A stretch of 64,000 nucleotides of DNA from Paenibacillus sp. PastM-3 (GCF_029893965.1 NZ_JARXXP010000017.1:1-64000), one strand, 5' to 3'; numbered from the stretch's first letter, positions 43,229 through 51,679 are shown. Numbers and translations are program-made. Notes: generated by a model not told the origin, from the sequence alone.

Positions 43229-44146
43229 TCAGCAGGCATAGCGCTGCCGTAGCGTCGCTGCCGTCTCCAGTACACGCGGATCGCTGTACTGGAGATCATA
43301 GCCGGTCTCCTGCCGCAGCCTGCCGGCCGGAGTCAGCTGTACGCCCCGGCGCACCGCAGCCTGCCGGATGCCTGCGGCGTACAGGGCGGCCGCATCCGGT
43401 CCGCCCAGCTCGCCCAGCGCGGCGATCGTCTCCGGGCGGACCCGCGGATAGTCAAGCGACTCGTCCCCTCCGGACGCAGTCTCATAGAATCCGCGGATCA
43501 GCTCTCCGCGCTCCCGCCCGGAGCCGGAGACCACCACAAACGCGTGCACGAAGTACGCGCCGCTCTGCCTGCGCTGGGCGATGCCGCAGAATTTGCGGCC
43601 GCCGATGGCCAGGTCGAAATCGCCGGGGCAATACGAGCCGGCGATTTCGCCTGCCCTGATCTGTGCAGCCGCCTGCGGATGGCTGGCAGCTGCGGCTTCG
43701 GCAATGAGCGAAGCCAGCAGCCGGAAATCATCGTGAAAGTCCAGCTTGCCCGGAGCTTTCGGCAGAATGAGCGACACATTCACGATGCCTGTGTCGAGCG
43801 GCACGGCCGCCCCGCCGGAATGGCGGACAGCCGTTCGGTAGCCGGCCTGCTCCAGCCCGGCCATCGCTGCCTCCGCCTGGGGCAGCTTGCTGTCCCGCAG
43901 TCCGAGCACCACCCCGCCGGGATGGCTCCAGATATGGAGGCACGGCGGGACCAGCCCGGCTCCGACATCGCGGCACAGCGCCTCCTCGAACGCGAATGGA
44001 ACCAGCATATCGCCGGCTTCCGCCGCTGTCAGTCCCTCCGCCGGATGCTCGAACAGTACCATTTCGGGAGGAAGCTCACTTGCAGAGCTCTGCTGTTGCC
44101 CCTCAAACAGTTTGCCAAGTCCTCCTGCTTCTTCATATGAACCCAC
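43229..44146 (-). CDS. lipL: Octanoyl-[GcvH]:protein N-octanoyltransferase LipL
   Basis: Member of the biotin/lipoate ligase fold that moves octanoyl from GcvH to E2 subunits in Bacillus-type lipoate assembly. The RHSGGAAVPLDTGIVNVSLI block forms the acyl pocket. The catalytic Cys173 is in GSYCPGDFDLAIGGRKFCGIAQRR, a LipL-type motif; LplA ligases lack this Cys. At 305 residues it is slightly longer than Bacillus LipL. The GTG start at 44146 has GGGGAA upstream. The base composition is very GC-rich (many Ala/Gly codons), as in neighbouring housekeeping genes. Confidence 0.82.
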   Translation of the reverse strand: MGSYEEAGGLGKLFEGQQQSSASELPPEMVLFEHPAEGLTAAEAGDMLVPFAFEEALCRDVGAGLVPPCLHIWSHPGGVVLGLRDSKLPQAEAAMAGLEQAGYRTAVRHSGGAAVPLDTGIVNVSLILPKAPGKLDFHDDFRLLASLIAEAAAASHPQAAAQIRAGEIAGSYCPGDFDLAIGGRKFCGIAQRRQSGAYFVHAFVVVSGSGRERGELIRGFYETASGGDESLDYPRVRPETIAALGELGGPDAAALYAAGIRQAAVRRGVQLTPAGRLRQETGYDLQYSDPRVLETAATLRQRYAC

Positions 44147-44178
44147 TGATGATTCCCCTTTTCCTGTTTATGATTATT

Positions 44179-44192
44179 ATTCGGCATGCCGA
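44179..44192. promoter_or_regulatory. Palindrome upstream of lipL
   Basis: Perfect 14-bp palindrome TTCGGCATGCCGAA in the 279-bp gap between lipL (minus) and the CHAD gene (plus). It could be an operator, and its owner is unknown. Confidence 0.3.
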
Positions 44193-44425
44193 AAGTCAAG
44201 GCAGTCCCAGCCTGCTACTGGTTTTCCTTGAAATGAACGGGCTGCACGGAGTTTGCTCTATTGTACCCTATCGCCCCGTCTGCGCCCATAATAGAGCTGT
44301 AAAGTCATTTGAATTCCGCTCCGGCAACCGTTATCCTTATAACAAGGAAGAAGGTCCCAGCATTAGAACGAGGCTGTGCCAAAGCTCATGCAACAGCAAT
44401 ACACAACGTATAGGAGTGATGCCGC

Positions 44426-45337
44426 ATGACCGTAGACCAACTGGCAAAGGACAAGCAGACGAATAAAACCCGGCAGTGGGAACAGGCGATGATCAAGCTG
44501 TATGTAAATTTCCGCGATTACAGCAAGGATTCACTCAAAGACTTCGGCGAGGAGGATATTCACCAGGCGAGAGTGAACAGCCGCAAGCTGCTGACCCTGC
44601 TGTCCATCCTTGACCCGGACCATTCCGCCGCCGGAGAGCTCTATTTCAGCTTCAAAAAAGCCCAGAAGCGGCTAGGCAAGGTCCGGGATGCCGACGTCCT
44701 GATCGAATCCTTCAAGGAACGGCGCAAGGTGGCCAAGAAGGACGGCGATGACAAGACTGCCGGACTGCTGAAGGCGGTCATCAAGCACCAGAAGGATCAG
44801 CGCAAAAAGTACCGCAAAAAGCTGGAAGCCGAGCTTCCGCAGCTGGCCGGGAAGGAACTGGACGGCTTGTGGAAAGATTTTTTGGCTGGACCGCTGGAGT
44901 CCCTGGTCTTGAAAAAGGATGCCAACGTCGTTATGCGCGAGCTTGAGGTTGCCTTCGATCAGAAGAAAAAAACCTGCAAGGCATTGTTCAAGGGACCGGA
45001 TGCCGTGTCAGACGAAGCCTTTGAAGCCCTGCATGACCTGAGAATTGCCGCCAAGGAGCTGCGCTACACCGCAAATGCCGCCTCTTTTGCACTCAATCAG
45101 AAATTCCATACCCATGAGGAATACTACAAGAACATTCAGGAGCAGCTTGGCATCATTAACGATAAACGGGTCTGGCTGGATACGCTGCAGTCCATTGGAC
45201 GCGACGAGCTGGGCGTAGGCAAAAAAACCTGGAGCGCCTTCACCGACAGCCTGAAGAACGAAGTGCTGGAAGCGCTATATCATAACGAGGTTGTACCGGT
45301 TGCCGGAAAGCCCCGGGCAGATTCCGGTGAAGCTTAA
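44426..45337 (+). CDS. CHAD-domain protein
   Basis: A 303-residue all-helical protein with two halves, each bearing a CHAD His/Arg motif: IHQARVNSRKLLTLLSILD near 45 and LHDLRIAAKELRYTANA near 212. CHAD domains bind inorganic polyphosphate through such conserved basic residues. Numerous Lys stretches (KDQRKKYRKK) add positive charge. The usual CYTH triphosphatase partner is not adjacent. TAGGAGTGATGCCGC precedes the ATG and a strong terminator follows. Confidence 0.92.
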   Translation: MTVDQLAKDKQTNKTRQWEQAMIKLYVNFRDYSKDSLKDFGEEDIHQARVNSRKLLTLLSILDPDHSAAGELYFSFKKAQKRLGKVRDADVLIESFKERRKVAKKDGDDKTAGLLKAVIKHQKDQRKKYRKKLEAELPQLAGKELDGLWKDFLAGPLESLVLKKDANVVMRELEVAFDQKKKTCKALFKGPDAVSDEAFEALHDLRIAAKELRYTANAASFALNQKFHTHEEYYKNIQEQLGIINDKRVWLDTLQSIGRDELGVGKKTWSAFTDSLKNEVLEALYHNEVVPVAGKPRADSGEA

Positions 45338-45356
45338 TAATCCGTCCATTTTATAA

Positions 45357-45405
45357 AAGAAGCGGGAAGCGCTTGATTCACATGCCGCTTCCCGCTTTTC
45401 TCTTT
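45357..45405 (+). terminator. Intrinsic terminator after CHAD gene
   Basis: AGCGGGAAGCG (45361-45371) pairs with CGCTTCCCGCT (45386-45396), followed by TTTCTCTTT. Confidence 0.9.
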
Positions 45406-45444
45406 ACCCGGCAGCCCTGCTGCTTCTGGCCACACCTTGCCGGA

Positions 45445-46086
45445 TTACAGCTGCTTGGCTGCCCATAAGGCGCTTCTGCTGATCATTTTGCGGTACGGTT
45501 CACTGGAGAAGGAAGGCAGATGATGCCCCGGCATCAGGTAGACCACCCGGCCAAGCCCGAATTCGTGGCACCAGGCCGCCTGCCGCATTGCTCCCCCGTG
45601 CAGATACTCTGCCAGAACAGTAGTCTCGAAGTACGGCTGCATATCAAAATAATACGGCTCGTCCTCAATCACAAAATCTTCGATCCCCTGGACAACCGGA
45701 TGCTCCCGTACCGCCGCCGGTATATTGATCCCGAGCGCTGTATAGTCAGGGTGATGGGTAAAGTGCCCGCCCAGCATTACTCCCAGCTCCTGATTGCGCT
45801 GCATGGAAATTCCGTTATGAACTACCAGCAGGCCGCCGCCTCCGGCTACGTAAGACAGCAGGGCCCCGCTGTGGGCGGGAGCAATCGGGTGATCAGCAAA
45901 CTCAGTGTAAGACACGACCAGCGAATAGTCAGCCAGCGTCTGCGGGTTCAGCAGCCCGAAATCCTCCGAAGGCTCAACCGTAAACGCTGGCGACAAAATC
46001 TCTTTAAATGCCTGGTCCACTCCGGCAAAAGGATGATATTTCACTTCACTGTAGCTGCCCAGCGCAAGGGCTTTCAATTCTGGCAT
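45445..46086 (-). CDS. ThuA-like domain protein
   Basis: A 213-residue class-I glutamine-amidotransferase-like fold of the ThuA type. Recognisable segments are LLSYVAGGGGLLVVHNG, LGGHFTHHPDY, IEDEPYYFDM and the closing GLGRVVYLMPGHHLPSF. ThuA proteins are linked to trehalose and other sugar catabolism, but their reaction is not settled. AAAGAGGTG precedes the ATG. It converges with the CHAD gene and is divergent from brxC. Confidence 0.87.
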   Translation of the reverse strand: MPELKALALGSYSEVKYHPFAGVDQAFKEILSPAFTVEPSEDFGLLNPQTLADYSLVVSYTEFADHPIAPAHSGALLSYVAGGGGLLVVHNGISMQRNQELGVMLGGHFTHHPDYTALGINIPAAVREHPVVQGIEDFVIEDEPYYFDMQPYFETTVLAEYLHGGAMRQAAWCHEFGLGRVVYLMPGHHLPSFSSEPYRKMISRSALWAAKQL

Positions 46087-46201
46087 CAGAAATCACACCT
46101 CTTTCATGTCAGGACTGTTTCGGCCGTTAAGCCAGTCTCACTCACCTTAGCATGGCCTCCCGGTTTTTACAACGTTCCGGGTGCCTGCCAGAAAAGCCTT
46201 T

Positions 46202-46229
46202 TTGCTTTAATTTTGAACTATGCTACAAT
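46202..46229 (+). promoter_or_regulatory. Promoter of brxC
   Basis: TTGCTT (46202-46207), a 16-bp spacer and TACAAT (46224-46229), 77 bp before the brxC ATG. Confidence 0.6.
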
Positions 46230-46305
46230 CATAGTTACAGGTTAACAGCTATTCTTAACCGGCAATACTGCTTACTAATCTTGTATCCCAGGAGGTCGAT
46301 ATTCG

Positions 46306-46632
46306 ATGTCTATTCAACAGCTGCATACTTCTGACGAATTGCACCAATATGTCGGGCAACCCGGCAAAAAACTGCTTTTCAAGCACAGCACAACCTGCCC
46401 GATCAGCGCCAAAGCGCATGAGGAATTCCAGGCTTATGTCCAAAGCTCGGATACACCGGCAGCGATTGTCCATGTCATTGAGGACCGTCCGGTCTCCAAT
46501 CAGATTGCCGAAGAGTTCGGCATCAAGCATGAATCCCCGCAGATTTTCCTGCTGGACGGCAGCGAAGTGAGCTGGAACACTTCCCACTGGAAAATTACCC
46601 GGAATGCCATCAAGGAGGCCGTTGAGAAATGA
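46306..46632 (+). CDS. brxC: Monothiol bacilliredoxin BrxC (YtxJ)
   Basis: A 108-residue thioredoxin-fold protein with the TCPIS active site (Cys31 only), the hallmark of YtxJ/BrxC. It acts in bacillithiol redox exchange, removing bacillithiol from proteins or acting as a bacillithiol peroxidase-like partner. The cis-Pro is in GIKHESPQIFLL. CAGGAGG precedes the ATG. The stop overlaps the ATG of the next gene (glutaredoxin-like), so both proteins are made from one mRNA and may work in sequence. Confidence 0.94.
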   Translation: MSIQQLHTSDELHQYVGQPGKKLLFKHSTTCPISAKAHEEFQAYVQSSDTPAAIVHVIEDRPVSNQIAEEFGIKHESPQIFLLDGSEVSWNTSHWKITRNAIKEAVEK

Positions 46633-46868
46633 GCCAGCCGATAATTGTCTATTCTACTGCAGGCTGCAGTGACTGCAATCAGGTTAAGCAGCTGCTCACC
46701 AATCAGGGCATTCCCTTTGAGGTGCGCGATATTATGGCCAGCGAAGTGTATCAGGAGGAAGTCGAAAAGCTCGGTTTTATGGGTATCCCTGTAACGGTAT
46801 CCGGCGACCGTGCCGTTAAGGGCTTCAACCTGCCTGAGCTTCAGGAACTGATTGCAGCCGCCAGATAA
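46629..46868 (+). CDS. Glutaredoxin/NrdH-like protein
   Basis: A 79-residue glutaredoxin-like protein with a dithiol centre CSDC (Cys13, Cys16), cis-Pro in FMGIPVTVSG and an FNLPELQELI end. Such proteins may reduce ribonucleotide reductase (NrdH), or disulfides in the bacillithiol pathway. The ATG lies inside the brxC stop overlap (ATGA). A strong terminator follows, so this is a two-gene unit. Confidence 0.9.
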   Translation: MSQPIIVYSTAGCSDCNQVKQLLTNQGIPFEVRDIMASEVYQEEVEKLGFMGIPVTVSGDRAVKGFNLPELQELIAAAR

Positions 46869-46892
46869 CAGCATATTGGCCGCAGTATAAAT

Positions 46893-46937
46893 AAAAAGGT
46901 ATTCCCTGGTCCGAAGCCCGGGGAATACCTTTTTTTA
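46893..46937. terminator. Bidirectional terminator
   Basis: AAAAAGGTATTCCC (46893-46906) pairs with GGGAATACCTTTTTTT (46921-46937). It ends the brxC unit and, read the other way, the convergent RCK-like gene. Confidence 0.92.
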
Positions 46938-46957
46938 TTTTGCCTGCCGGTGTATCT

Positions 46958-47365
46958 TTATTCACACTCTGCTGCCAGATGACCGACCTGCCCGCTGTGG
47001 CTGTAGATGACATTGTCTGCCCCAAGCCCTTTATAGACTAACCTTGGTCTCATGGAGGTCGTAATTACGGAAATCGGCCCGCTTGTCCATGTGCGGCACA
47101 TCTGCACATAACGGCAGCATAAAGCGACACTGCTCTCGAACAGATAGATCCGGCCTACCGGAAACGGCGGTCTGAGCCACGTATTCAGATGCCGGGTATC
47201 CACCTCAAAAATCTTCTCAACTCCCAGCTCCGTCAGCCGCTGCTTCTCGGCCGGATTATTGGCAAGCCCGGCAAATCTGCAGCCCTTTATTTTAAGCAGC
47301 TTGATAAATTGCTCTCCCGCCTTTGTCGGCGCACAGATGAGCACATATTCTTCCTGAACGTCCAT
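46958..47365 (-). CDS. RCK/TrkA-N-like Rossmann protein under c-di-AMP riboswitch
   Basis: A 135-residue protein I cannot place in a named family. The pattern is Rossmann-like: strand YVLICAPTKAGEQFIKLLKIKGC, then FAGLANNPAEKQRLTELGVEKIFEVDT, then GRIYLFESSVALCCRYVQM and a closing VYKGLGADNVIYSHSGQVGH. The last parts parallel the end of RCK_N/TrkA-N domains (LGADxVI). The glycine-rich loop is degenerate (CAPTKAG). No membrane helix or RCK_C domain is present. AAAGGGGAG precedes the ATG. Its only visible regulation is the riboswitch and terminator upstream, so it probably has a c-di-AMP or potassium-related role, which is inference. Confidence 0.7.
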   Translation of the reverse strand: MDVQEEYVLICAPTKAGEQFIKLLKIKGCRFAGLANNPAEKQRLTELGVEKIFEVDTRHLNTWLRPPFPVGRIYLFESSVALCCRYVQMCRTWTSGPISVITTSMRPRLVYKGLGADNVIYSHSGQVGHLAAECE

Positions 47366-47418
47366 TTCCGTCTCCCCTTTCCCCTCATCTCTATCTGAAC
47401 AGATCTATACAAGCACAG

Positions 47419-47448
47419 CAAAAAACCACAAAGGATTCCCTTTGTGGT
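47419..47448 (-). terminator. Riboswitch expression-platform terminator
   Basis: On the minus strand ACCACAAAGG (47448-47439 side) pairs perfectly with CCTTTGTGGT (47434-47425 side), then TTTTTT. It stands between the aptamer and the start codon at 47365, so it can decide read-through. Confidence 0.9.
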
Positions 47449-47474
47449 CCAGTTAACGGTCACAATGTGCTGAT

Positions 47475-47650
47475 CCTCTCTGCAATACGCTTACGAGGTT
47501 AGCTGCCGGATTCGGGCGTTGAGAGTCGCCCTACCTGTCCGCTGCATTGAGATTTCGCACTTCACGCAGCTGCCAGGATTCACCCCATAACCGGCCGGCC
47601 TGCTTGCACCTGACTCCGGTTGTTGGTTCCCCCGCTTTCCGTAGACGGAA
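47475..47650 (-). ncRNA. Cyclic-di-AMP riboswitch (ydaO/yuaA leader)
   Basis: Read on the minus strand, the leader has the landmarks of the ydaO aptamer in order: GCGGGGGAACCAAC, then TGGGGTGAATCC, a GTAGGG segment, GCCCGAATCCGGCAGC and the near-invariant 3' block GCTAACCTCGTAAGCG with AGAGAG at the end. Known members bind c-di-AMP and terminate transcription of genes for K+ uptake, osmoprotectants or wall hydrolases. A perfect intrinsic terminator follows, as in the standard OFF switch. A promoter (TTTACA-18-TATGAT) is upstream. Confidence 0.92.
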
Positions 47651-47690
47651 ATTAAGCGGATATTCTATTTAATTGGAGTTAAACAGATGT

Positions 47691-47720
47691 ATCATACCTT
47701 TAGGAGCATCCGCTTGTAAA
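47691..47720 (-). promoter_or_regulatory. Promoter of the c-di-AMP riboswitch leader
   Basis: On the minus strand TTTACA (47720-47715), 18 bp, TATGAT (47696-47691), which starts the transcript about 35 nt before the aptamer. Confidence 0.6.
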
Positions 47721-47781
47721 TCGCCAAACCGGGCGGAATAACCTCCGGGAAGGGAAGAAACCCTGCGAATAACGCTTACTT

Positions 47782-48015
47782 TCATCTTTTTCTCTTCTGT
47801 TCTTTAAATTGCTTCGATTTCTTCTCCTTGCTGCTATTTTTACTGCTCTTGGCAAACCGCAGGAAAGCCATCAGACAGCCAAGGATACCCAGGCCCAGCA
47901 GTAGCGTCTGCAGCGCTCCCAGCAGTGTGCTCCCTTCCGGCTGCAGCAGGCTGCTGGCTATAATCAGCAGGACGGAAACAGCGACCAGTACAGGTGTTTT
48001 TAGATTAATGTTCAA
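47782..48015 (-). CDS. Small two-helix membrane protein
   Basis: A 77-residue protein with two hydrophobic helices (PVLVAVSVLLIIASSLL and LLGALQTLLLGLGILGCLMAFL) and a strongly basic Lys/Ser tail, giving an N-in topology with a positively charged cytoplasmic end. I do not recognise it. AAGGAG stands eight bases before a TTG at 48015, which I prefer over the upstream GTG at 48024 that overlaps the ribosome site. Confidence 0.65.
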   Translation of the reverse strand: MNINLKTPVLVAVSVLLIIASSLLQPEGSTLLGALQTLLLGLGILGCLMAFLRFAKSSKNSSKEKKSKQFKEQKRKR

Positions 48016-48089
48016 GATTACCACTCCTTAGTACAAAGGTACACTATTGCCGGCCGGATCACCAGTCCCCGGCAGATTAAGCCATTTTC

Positions 48090-48135
48090 GCCAAATAAAA
48101 ACGGGTATCAGTCCTGACAGGACGACACCCGTTTC
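48090..48135 (-). terminator. Terminator of the TraB-family gene
   Basis: AAACGGGT (48099-48106) pairs with ACCCGTTT (48127-48134), with inner GTCCT/AGGAC pairing. On the minus strand it is followed by TTTTTATTT. Confidence 0.85.
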
Positions 48136-48146
48136 TATTCTTGCAT

Positions 48147-49382
48147 CTATTTCCGGACTACCGTATATCCCTTATCCTGCAGCAGCTTCACGATGCCATG
48201 CTCACCCAGATAATGTGCCGCGCCGACCACGATGAAATATTCCTCGTTTTTGCCGTTCTTGAGATATCCGTCAATCTTGTCGGCCATACCGATATTGCGG
48301 TCAACCAGCATTGCCTTGTAGTATTCTGCATCTCCGGCAAAGCTGTTAGTCAGCTGCAGCAGCAGCTCATCATTGCCTGATTTCCAGATCTCGGCCATTA
48401 CATCGATGCTATCATCAATCTCATCATAATTATCGATCGCCGCGAGCAGATTAGCCTCCTGCAGCTCTTTGGAGAAGTTGTTGAACATGCCCAGCTGGGA
48501 TTCGTAGGATTCCAGCTCTACAATCGGAAGCTTGCGCTCAATGGCCTTCTGTATAAAATACAAGTCGATGCCGGAGGAAGCCTCGTAGCCGGCCGTTGCT
48601 GATTTCAGGCTGCTGAGGGTTGTTTCCGCTACCCAAGGCTTGAATTTATCCAGCGCATTTGCCTGAAGACCTGCCTGCTTCAGCACCACGCCCAGCTTGG
48701 CATATGTCTCACCGGAGATATGATCCTTCAGTGTAGTGCCGTCCTGATACATCCCCATTTCCAGCACCAGCTTCTGCTGCGCTTCATCGGCCGCTTTGCT
48801 GATGTCGATTTCTACACCAAGATAATCGGCTTCGGCAAAAGCTTCTTCAAACTCCGGGCTCAGCGGATAGAAGCTGTCATCGGCAATATGCATGGAGCCG
48901 ACCAGATACACGGTATTGCCGTTGCTTTCGACCTCCCACATGAAGCCGCGGCCGCCTGCAGTATTTACTGCTGTCTGGCTGCCTCCAGCCGCAGTCTTGG
49001 TCTGCAGAATAACAGTACGGGTCTGCGCATCCCAGCTGACCTCATAACCTGCAGCATCGCCGAGAACCCGGACCGGTGCATACGTCACACCATTGATTAC
49101 CGTCAGCTTGCTTTTTAAGGTTACGGCTTTGCCGTCAATGATTGCATGGATGGTGTCTCCAGCCGCATTCTGCAGCTTCGCATCCATCGCCTCGAGCGTA
49201 GCCCTAAGCGGAACAAGCGTTGTGCCCTGACTGTTGACCGGTGCTCCTGTCTTGTATTCAACGGTCTGGTTATTCACTTTTACAGCCGGCTGCTGCGGAG
49301 CAGCCAGAGCCGGGGCTGCTGCCCCCGTAAGCAATCCTGCGGAAAGGGTAAGAGAAAATAGCATTTGTTTCCAATTCTTCAT
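48147..49382 (-). CDS. TraB/GumN-family protein with copper-amine-oxidase-type N-terminal domain
   Basis: A secreted 411-residue protein. A signal peptide ends near APALA. Residues about 30-130 form a 'copper amine oxidase N-terminal' stalk domain (VNSQGTTLVPLRATLEA, INGVTYAPVRVLGDAAG), which in Bacillales is a wall-associated module, not an enzyme. The C-terminal TraB/GumN domain has the conserved GSMHIADD and GAAHYLGEHG motifs, thought to bind metal in the TIKI-like protease clan. Activity and substrate are unproven. The start is ATG 49382, nine bases after AAGGAG; the frame itself opens at 49406. Confidence 0.87.
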   Translation of the reverse strand: MKNWKQMLFSLTLSAGLLTGAAAPALAAPQQPAVKVNNQTVEYKTGAPVNSQGTTLVPLRATLEAMDAKLQNAAGDTIHAIIDGKAVTLKSKLTVINGVTYAPVRVLGDAAGYEVSWDAQTRTVILQTKTAAGGSQTAVNTAGGRGFMWEVESNGNTVYLVGSMHIADDSFYPLSPEFEEAFAEADYLGVEIDISKAADEAQQKLVLEMGMYQDGTTLKDHISGETYAKLGVVLKQAGLQANALDKFKPWVAETTLSSLKSATAGYEASSGIDLYFIQKAIERKLPIVELESYESQLGMFNNFSKELQEANLLAAIDNYDEIDDSIDVMAEIWKSGNDELLLQLTNSFAGDAEYYKAMLVDRNIGMADKIDGYLKNGKNEEYFIVVGAAHYLGEHGIVKLLQDKGYTVVRK

Positions 49383-49467
49383 TAACGTCGTCTCCTTCAG
49401 CTTCATAATAGAAGTTTCAATGATAAGTACAGGATGACCGTTACGCTCTGCTTCTGCGTTCCTTTGC

Positions 49468-50781
49468 TTAGATTTTATAAGCCTTCATTGCTTTTCTGAT
49501 TTCCTTGATGCTCGGGCGTTTGCCATACATCAGGACACCTGTGCGGTAGATCTTCGCCGCCAGCCAGCCGAACGCAAAGGTAGTTGCCAGCAGGATAACC
49601 AGTGAGACGATGATCTCCCAGAAAGCGACCTGGCCGACTCCGATGCGCAGCAGCATGCTGAGCGGTGAGGTGAACGGGATAAAGCTGGCTACCTTGACCA
49701 GGGTTGTATTAGGAGCCCAGATGCTGAATAAAGGAACGTAGAAGTTCACGAAGCCGATCATCATAATCGGCATTACAGCCTGGCCGAGGTCCTCTGTACG
49801 GCTGACAATCGATCCGACCGCCGCGTAGATCAGGGCATACAGGAAGTAACCAAGAATGTACAGGATCAATCCGTAAACCAGCAGCCCGATGCTCAGCTGG
49901 CTCAGATCCAGCTCGAAATCAGCCAGTATTCCGGAGTTATGCGGCAGCAACAGATTGGCGGTTACACTGAGCGCAATAATGGCAATCTGCATCAGTCCGA
50001 CCAGGAAGATACCGATGACCTTGCCGAACATTTGTGTAAGCGGAGAGGCGCTCGTAATGAGAATCTCCATGATGCGTGAGCTTTTCTCCGAGGTAACTTC
50101 TGCTGAAATCATATTGCCGGTCATCATAATGGACATGAAGAACAGGATTAGAAGGACATACACAACTACGTAGTTGATCGTTGCCGCCGTCTGATCAGCC
50201 TCTTCCCCGGCCTGGGTCCCATCGGTGCTTAGCTCCTGGGTAGCAATCGTTACCGGGGCATACATAGCGGCAACCTGGCTGTCTGTCAGCTTGTCACCGA
50301 CAATCAGCTGGGTGTTGACTGCCTGCAGGGCGCTCTGCAGAGAAGTCTGCACTTCTCCGCCAAGCTCGCCGTCCTCATTGTGGTAGGTTACAGGCGGCAG
50401 GCCTTCGCCGCTTGCCTCCCCGAAGGTCAGGTAACCTTCGATGTCACCTTTATCCAGACCTTCCTTCAGCGCCTCATCATCGGCAGAAGGATAAGACACG
50501 AACGTTACGGCAAAGGCGTCTTCCGCCTGATCAGCGGGGGCAGGAGGTGCTGAAGAGGACAGGAGCAGCTCAGCCGCCGGATTACCCGTTTCAGCGATTA
50601 CCGCGATTTGGCTGCGGTTTCCGCCATCTGCCTTATCCTCACCCTTGAATACTTTAATGAAATAAGGAATGTTCATCCCGATGCTCAGCAGAATAACCAT
50701 AATAAGCGTTGTTATAAGAAAGGCTTTGGTCTTTACCTTGTTCTTAAATGTAAATCCGATAATCGTCTCCATCTTATTCAT
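49468..50781 (-). CDS. ABC-2-type permease, NatB/YhaP-like
   Basis: A 438-residue exporter subunit. One helix near the N-terminus (KAFLITTLIMVILLSIGM) is followed by a ~150-residue extracytoplasmic domain and then five to six helices with ISAEVTSEKSSRIMEILITS, a signature of the NatB/YhaP family. It pairs with the YhaQ-like ATPase whose stop overlaps it. Exported substrate unknown; related systems move Na+ or peptides. I prefer ATG 50781; GTG 50790 is in frame. Confidence 0.9.
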   Translation of the reverse strand: MNKMETIIGFTFKNKVKTKAFLITTLIMVILLSIGMNIPYFIKVFKGEDKADGGNRSQIAVIAETGNPAAELLLSSSAPPAPADQAEDAFAVTFVSYPSADDEALKEGLDKGDIEGYLTFGEASGEGLPPVTYHNEDGELGGEVQTSLQSALQAVNTQLIVGDKLTDSQVAAMYAPVTIATQELSTDGTQAGEEADQTAATINYVVVYVLLILFFMSIMMTGNMISAEVTSEKSSRIMEILITSASPLTQMFGKVIGIFLVGLMQIAIIALSVTANLLLPHNSGILADFELDLSQLSIGLLVYGLILYILGYFLYALIYAAVGSIVSRTEDLGQAVMPIMMIGFVNFYVPLFSIWAPNTTLVKVASFIPFTSPLSMLLRIGVGQVAFWEIIVSLVILLATTFAFGWLAAKIYRTGVLMYGKRPSIKEIRKAMKAYKI

Positions 50782-51676
50782 TCGATTCACCCACCGCTCT
50801 GATAAAGATTTGGTTTAGCGTCGGTTCTTTAATCTCGAAATGCTCAACTTCACCGGCAAGAATGGCCTGCTGCAGAATGCGCTGCGCTGCGCCGATTTCA
50901 CTGATTGATATTACATAACCCCGCTCCTGCCGCTGGACTGCAGTAACACCGGTAATTCCCTCAAGCCCTGCAACCTCTTCGGCCGTCCGCAGAATGACTT
51001 CCTCCCGCGGATATCCCTTCTTGATCTCGCGGATATCGCCCTGAACCACTGTATTGGAACGGTCGAGAATCGTGATGTGCCGGCACAGCTCCTCCACATG
51101 CTCCATACGGTGGGTGGAGAACAGGATGCTTGTTCCCTGGTCTCGCAGCTCTTTGACCGTATCTTTCAGCAGCTCCACATTAACCGGGTCCAGTCCGCTG
51201 AATGCTTCATCAAGCACGAGAATCTGCGGCTTGTGGACAACGGCGGCAATGAAGCCCATTTTCTGCTGATTACCCTTGGACAGCTCTTCAATCTTCTTGT
51301 TGTAGTACTCCGGAACGTCGAAACGGTCCAGCCAGTAACGCAGGCTCTTCTCCGCATCGCCGGCAGCCATGCCGCGCAGCCGGGCAAGATAGATAATCTG
51401 ATCGCTGACCTTCACCTTCGGATACAATCCGCGTTCCTCGGGCAGATAGCCCATCAGATGCTGCAGCTCGTTGCTGAACTCCTTGCCGTTGTAGAGAATT
51501 TTCCCCTCATCGGGATAGATCAGGCCAAGCACCATGCGCATTGTTGTTGTTTTGCCGGCTCCATTCGCACCAAGCAGCCCGTAAATCTCGCCTTGCTCCA
51601 CCTTCAGATTAATACCGTTAACCGCTGTCTTATCGCCGTACTGCTTCACTACCTGTTCCAGCTTTAAAGCTTCCAT
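50774..51676 (-). CDS. ABC ATP-binding protein, NatA/YhaQ-like
   Basis: A 300-residue nucleotide-binding subunit. Walker A is GANGAGKT near 36-43, signature LSKGNQQK, Walker B ILVLDEAFSGLDP and H-loop STHRMEH. A C-terminal extension (about 215-300) is typical of NatA-like exporters. Its stop overlaps the permease start, so the two are a translationally coupled pair. GAGGGGATTAACC precedes the ATG. It is 3 bp after the preceding ATPase gene. Confidence 0.92.
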   Translation of the reverse strand: MEALKLEQVVKQYGDKTAVNGINLKVEQGEIYGLLGANGAGKTTTMRMVLGLIYPDEGKILYNGKEFSNELQHLMGYLPEERGLYPKVKVSDQIIYLARLRGMAAGDAEKSLRYWLDRFDVPEYYNKKIEELSKGNQQKMGFIAAVVHKPQILVLDEAFSGLDPVNVELLKDTVKELRDQGTSILFSTHRMEHVEELCRHITILDRSNTVVQGDIREIKKGYPREEVILRTAEEVAGLEGITGVTAVQRQERGYVISISEIGAAQRILQQAILAGEVEHFEIKEPTLNQIFIRAVGESNE

Positions 51677-51679
51677 TGG

